Assembly (NCBI GenBank): GCA_028819235.1
Contig: JAPPMC010000122.1
Coordinates: 1 to 64,000 of the forward strand
DNA: 64,000 nt
DNA from: Bryobacterales bacterium
GTDB taxonomy: Bacteria > Acidobacteriota > Terriglobia > Bryobacterales > UBA6623
Direction of reading: 5' to 3'
The translations under genes were made by a program, and so were the position numbers. Below are positions 62,952-64,000 of the stretch, piece by piece (positions within the stretch are counted from its first letter, which is position 1; each line of letters begins with the position of its first letter). The notes beneath the pieces are model-generated. The model was given only the letters and a program-made list of their open reading frames with translations. It searched no databases and was not told the origin of the DNA.

Positions 62952-64000
62952 ATGACCGCTTTCGGCGAACGTGAGGTCAATGCCCAGCGGCGCGTCATCG
63001 CGCTATTCCAAGACCGGCTCGGCTACGAGTATCTTGGCGACTGGCGGGCCCGGGAGAACAACCAGAACATCGAGACCCACTGGCTTGAGAGGTTCCTTGC
63101 CCGCCAAGGCCATGCTGAGGTCTTGATAACCAAGGCGATCCACGAGTTCGAGAGGGCCGCCGCACTGGGCAGTGACAGAAACCTATACGAGGCCAACCGC
63201 GAGGCTTATCGTCTACTCCGCTACGGCGCGAGGGTTAAGCCCAGGGTGCAAGAGAACGCCCAGACCGTCCACCTGATCGACTGGGAGGATCCGGCCGCCA
63301 ACCACTTCGCCATCGCCGAGGAGGTGACCGTGGCGGGTAGGCATACCAAGCGGCCAGACCTAGTGCTATACATCAACGGGATCGCCATCGGCGTGATCGA
63401 ACTCAAGCGCTCGACGGTCTCAGTTGGCGAGGGAATCCGCCAGAACATCTCGAATCAGGAACCGCACTTCATTCGGCCTTTCTTCACCACCGTACAACTC
63501 GTAATGGCGGGCAACGACAGCCAGGGACTTCGCTACGGCGTGATCGGCACTCCCGAGAAGTACTGGCTCCGCTGGAAGGAGCCAGAGGGCAGCGGCGAGG
63601 CAAGCTTGCTGCTTCGCGAACTCGCCCACCTCTGCCAGCGCGAGCGCCTGCTTGAACTAATCCACGATTTCGTGGCGTACGACGCAGGCGTCAAGAAGAT
63701 CTGCCGTCATAACCAGTACTTTGGCGTGAAGGCGGGCCAGGCGCACGTGAAGAGGCGCGAGGGCGGGGTCATCTGGCACACACAGGGGAGCGGCAAGAGC
63801 CTCACGATGGTGTGGCTTGCGAGGTGGATTCGGGAGAACGTCCCGGGTGGCCGGGTCCTTGTGATCACCGATCGCACCGAACTCGACGAGCAGATCGAGA
63901 GAGTCTTCAAGGGGGTGGGGGAGGACATCCATAGGACCGCGAGCGGGGCGGATCTCGCCAAGGCGCTGGCCGATCCCGGAAAGTCGCTGGTCTGTTCGCT
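62952..64000 (+). CDS. hsdR: type I restriction endonuclease subunit (HsdR), 3' end outside window
   Basis: The first ~349 codons of a gene running off the window end. The N-terminus is the HsdR start (FGEREVNAQRRVIALFQDRLG). The nuclease motif is KRPDLVLYINGIAIGVIELKRS (PD-(D/E)xK with D and ELK). Then FFTTVQLVMAGN, and the helicase start with Walker A HTQGSGKSLTMVWLA and LVITDRTELDEQI. HsdR translocates DNA and cleaves at a distance. ATG 62952 starts the family N-terminus; the upstream AlbA/HATPase gene ends 28 bases before. No internal stop is seen in the visible part. Confidence 0.95.
   Translation, partial: MTAFGEREVNAQRRVIALFQDRLGYEYLGDWRARENNQNIETHWLERFLARQGHAEVLITKAIHEFERAAALGSDRNLYEANREAYRLLRYGARVKPRVQENAQTVHLIDWEDPAANHFAIAEEVTVAGRHTKRPDLVLYINGIAIGVIELKRSTVSVGEGIRQNISNQEPHFIRPFFTTVQLVMAGNDSQGLRYGVIGTPEKYWLRWKEPEGSGEASLLLRELAHLCQRERLLELIHDFVAYDAGVKKICRHNQYFGVKAGQAHVKRREGGVIWHTQGSGKSLTMVWLARWIRENVPGGRVLVITDRTELDEQIERVFKGVGEDIHRTASGADLAKALADPGKSLVCS

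Noticed and set aside
1-64000. CRISPR arrays or rRNA genes
   Set aside because: No regularly spaced short repeats and no conserved rRNA segments were seen on either strand.

Overview
The window is a GC-rich bacterial chromosome segment that looks like an acidobacterial genome. The grounds are a von Willebrand A protein of the acidobacterial 'VWFA-related' type (50551-51591), a fused LptF-LptG permease, a carboxypeptidase-regulatory/TPR exported protein, and an outfit of sulfatases, PQQ dehydrogenases, a DUF1501/PSD1 pair and a phytanoyl-CoA dioxygenase-like enzyme. That outfit is shared with Planctomycetes and with sponge- or marine-associated uncultured bacteria. The phylum call is inference; no rRNA is present.

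Layout. Positions 1-10.9 kb hold a truncated gene, a minus-strand DUF1501/PSD1 pair, a small lipoprotein, a pentapeptide-repeat protein, and an isopropylmalate-dehydrogenase-family enzyme divergent from a PhyH dioxygenase, a sulfatase and a Tat-exported PQQ dehydrogenase. Positions 11.2-15.5 kb are accessory DNA: a VapBC-like and a HicAB toxin-antitoxin pair, remnants of a tyrosine and a serine recombinase, and a decayed copy of the 3' end of the PQQ dehydrogenase. Positions 15.6-19.6 kb carry a compact minus-strand run of three exported proteins (metallophosphoesterase, sulfatase, YHYH protein). Positions 20.1-34.9 kb are mostly core: dtd, a second PQQ dehydrogenase, a lactonase-like propeller, lptFG, two tRNAs, a DASS transporter, and the complete 2-oxoglutarate dehydrogenase complex (sucA-sucB-lpd), then a propeller lipoprotein.

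Positions 35-38.1 kb are another decayed island: a pseudogene copy of the hydrolase at 38.3 kb, a 43-codon ORF coupled to an AlbA/HATPase-type ATP-binding protein, and a ParA pseudogene. Positions 38.3-52.9 kb return to chromosomal genes: hydrolase, sulfatase, tRNA-Val, aldehyde dehydrogenase, TPR protein, PLP decarboxylase, a very large exported protein, a VWA protein and a CCA-adding enzyme.

Positions 53-64 kb form a defence and mobile island: a DUF6788-like IS-associated protein, an AT-rich gene with a HEPN RNxxxH motif, a deleted group II intron-like stretch, and a type I restriction-modification operon. That operon runs small ORF - hsdM - hsdS - AlbA/HATPase protein - hsdR, with hsdR cut by the window end. 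The HsdS has two nearly identical target-recognition halves, predicting a symmetric DNA target. The HEPN gene plus this operon with an embedded ATPase is the most promising candidate for an unusual system here.
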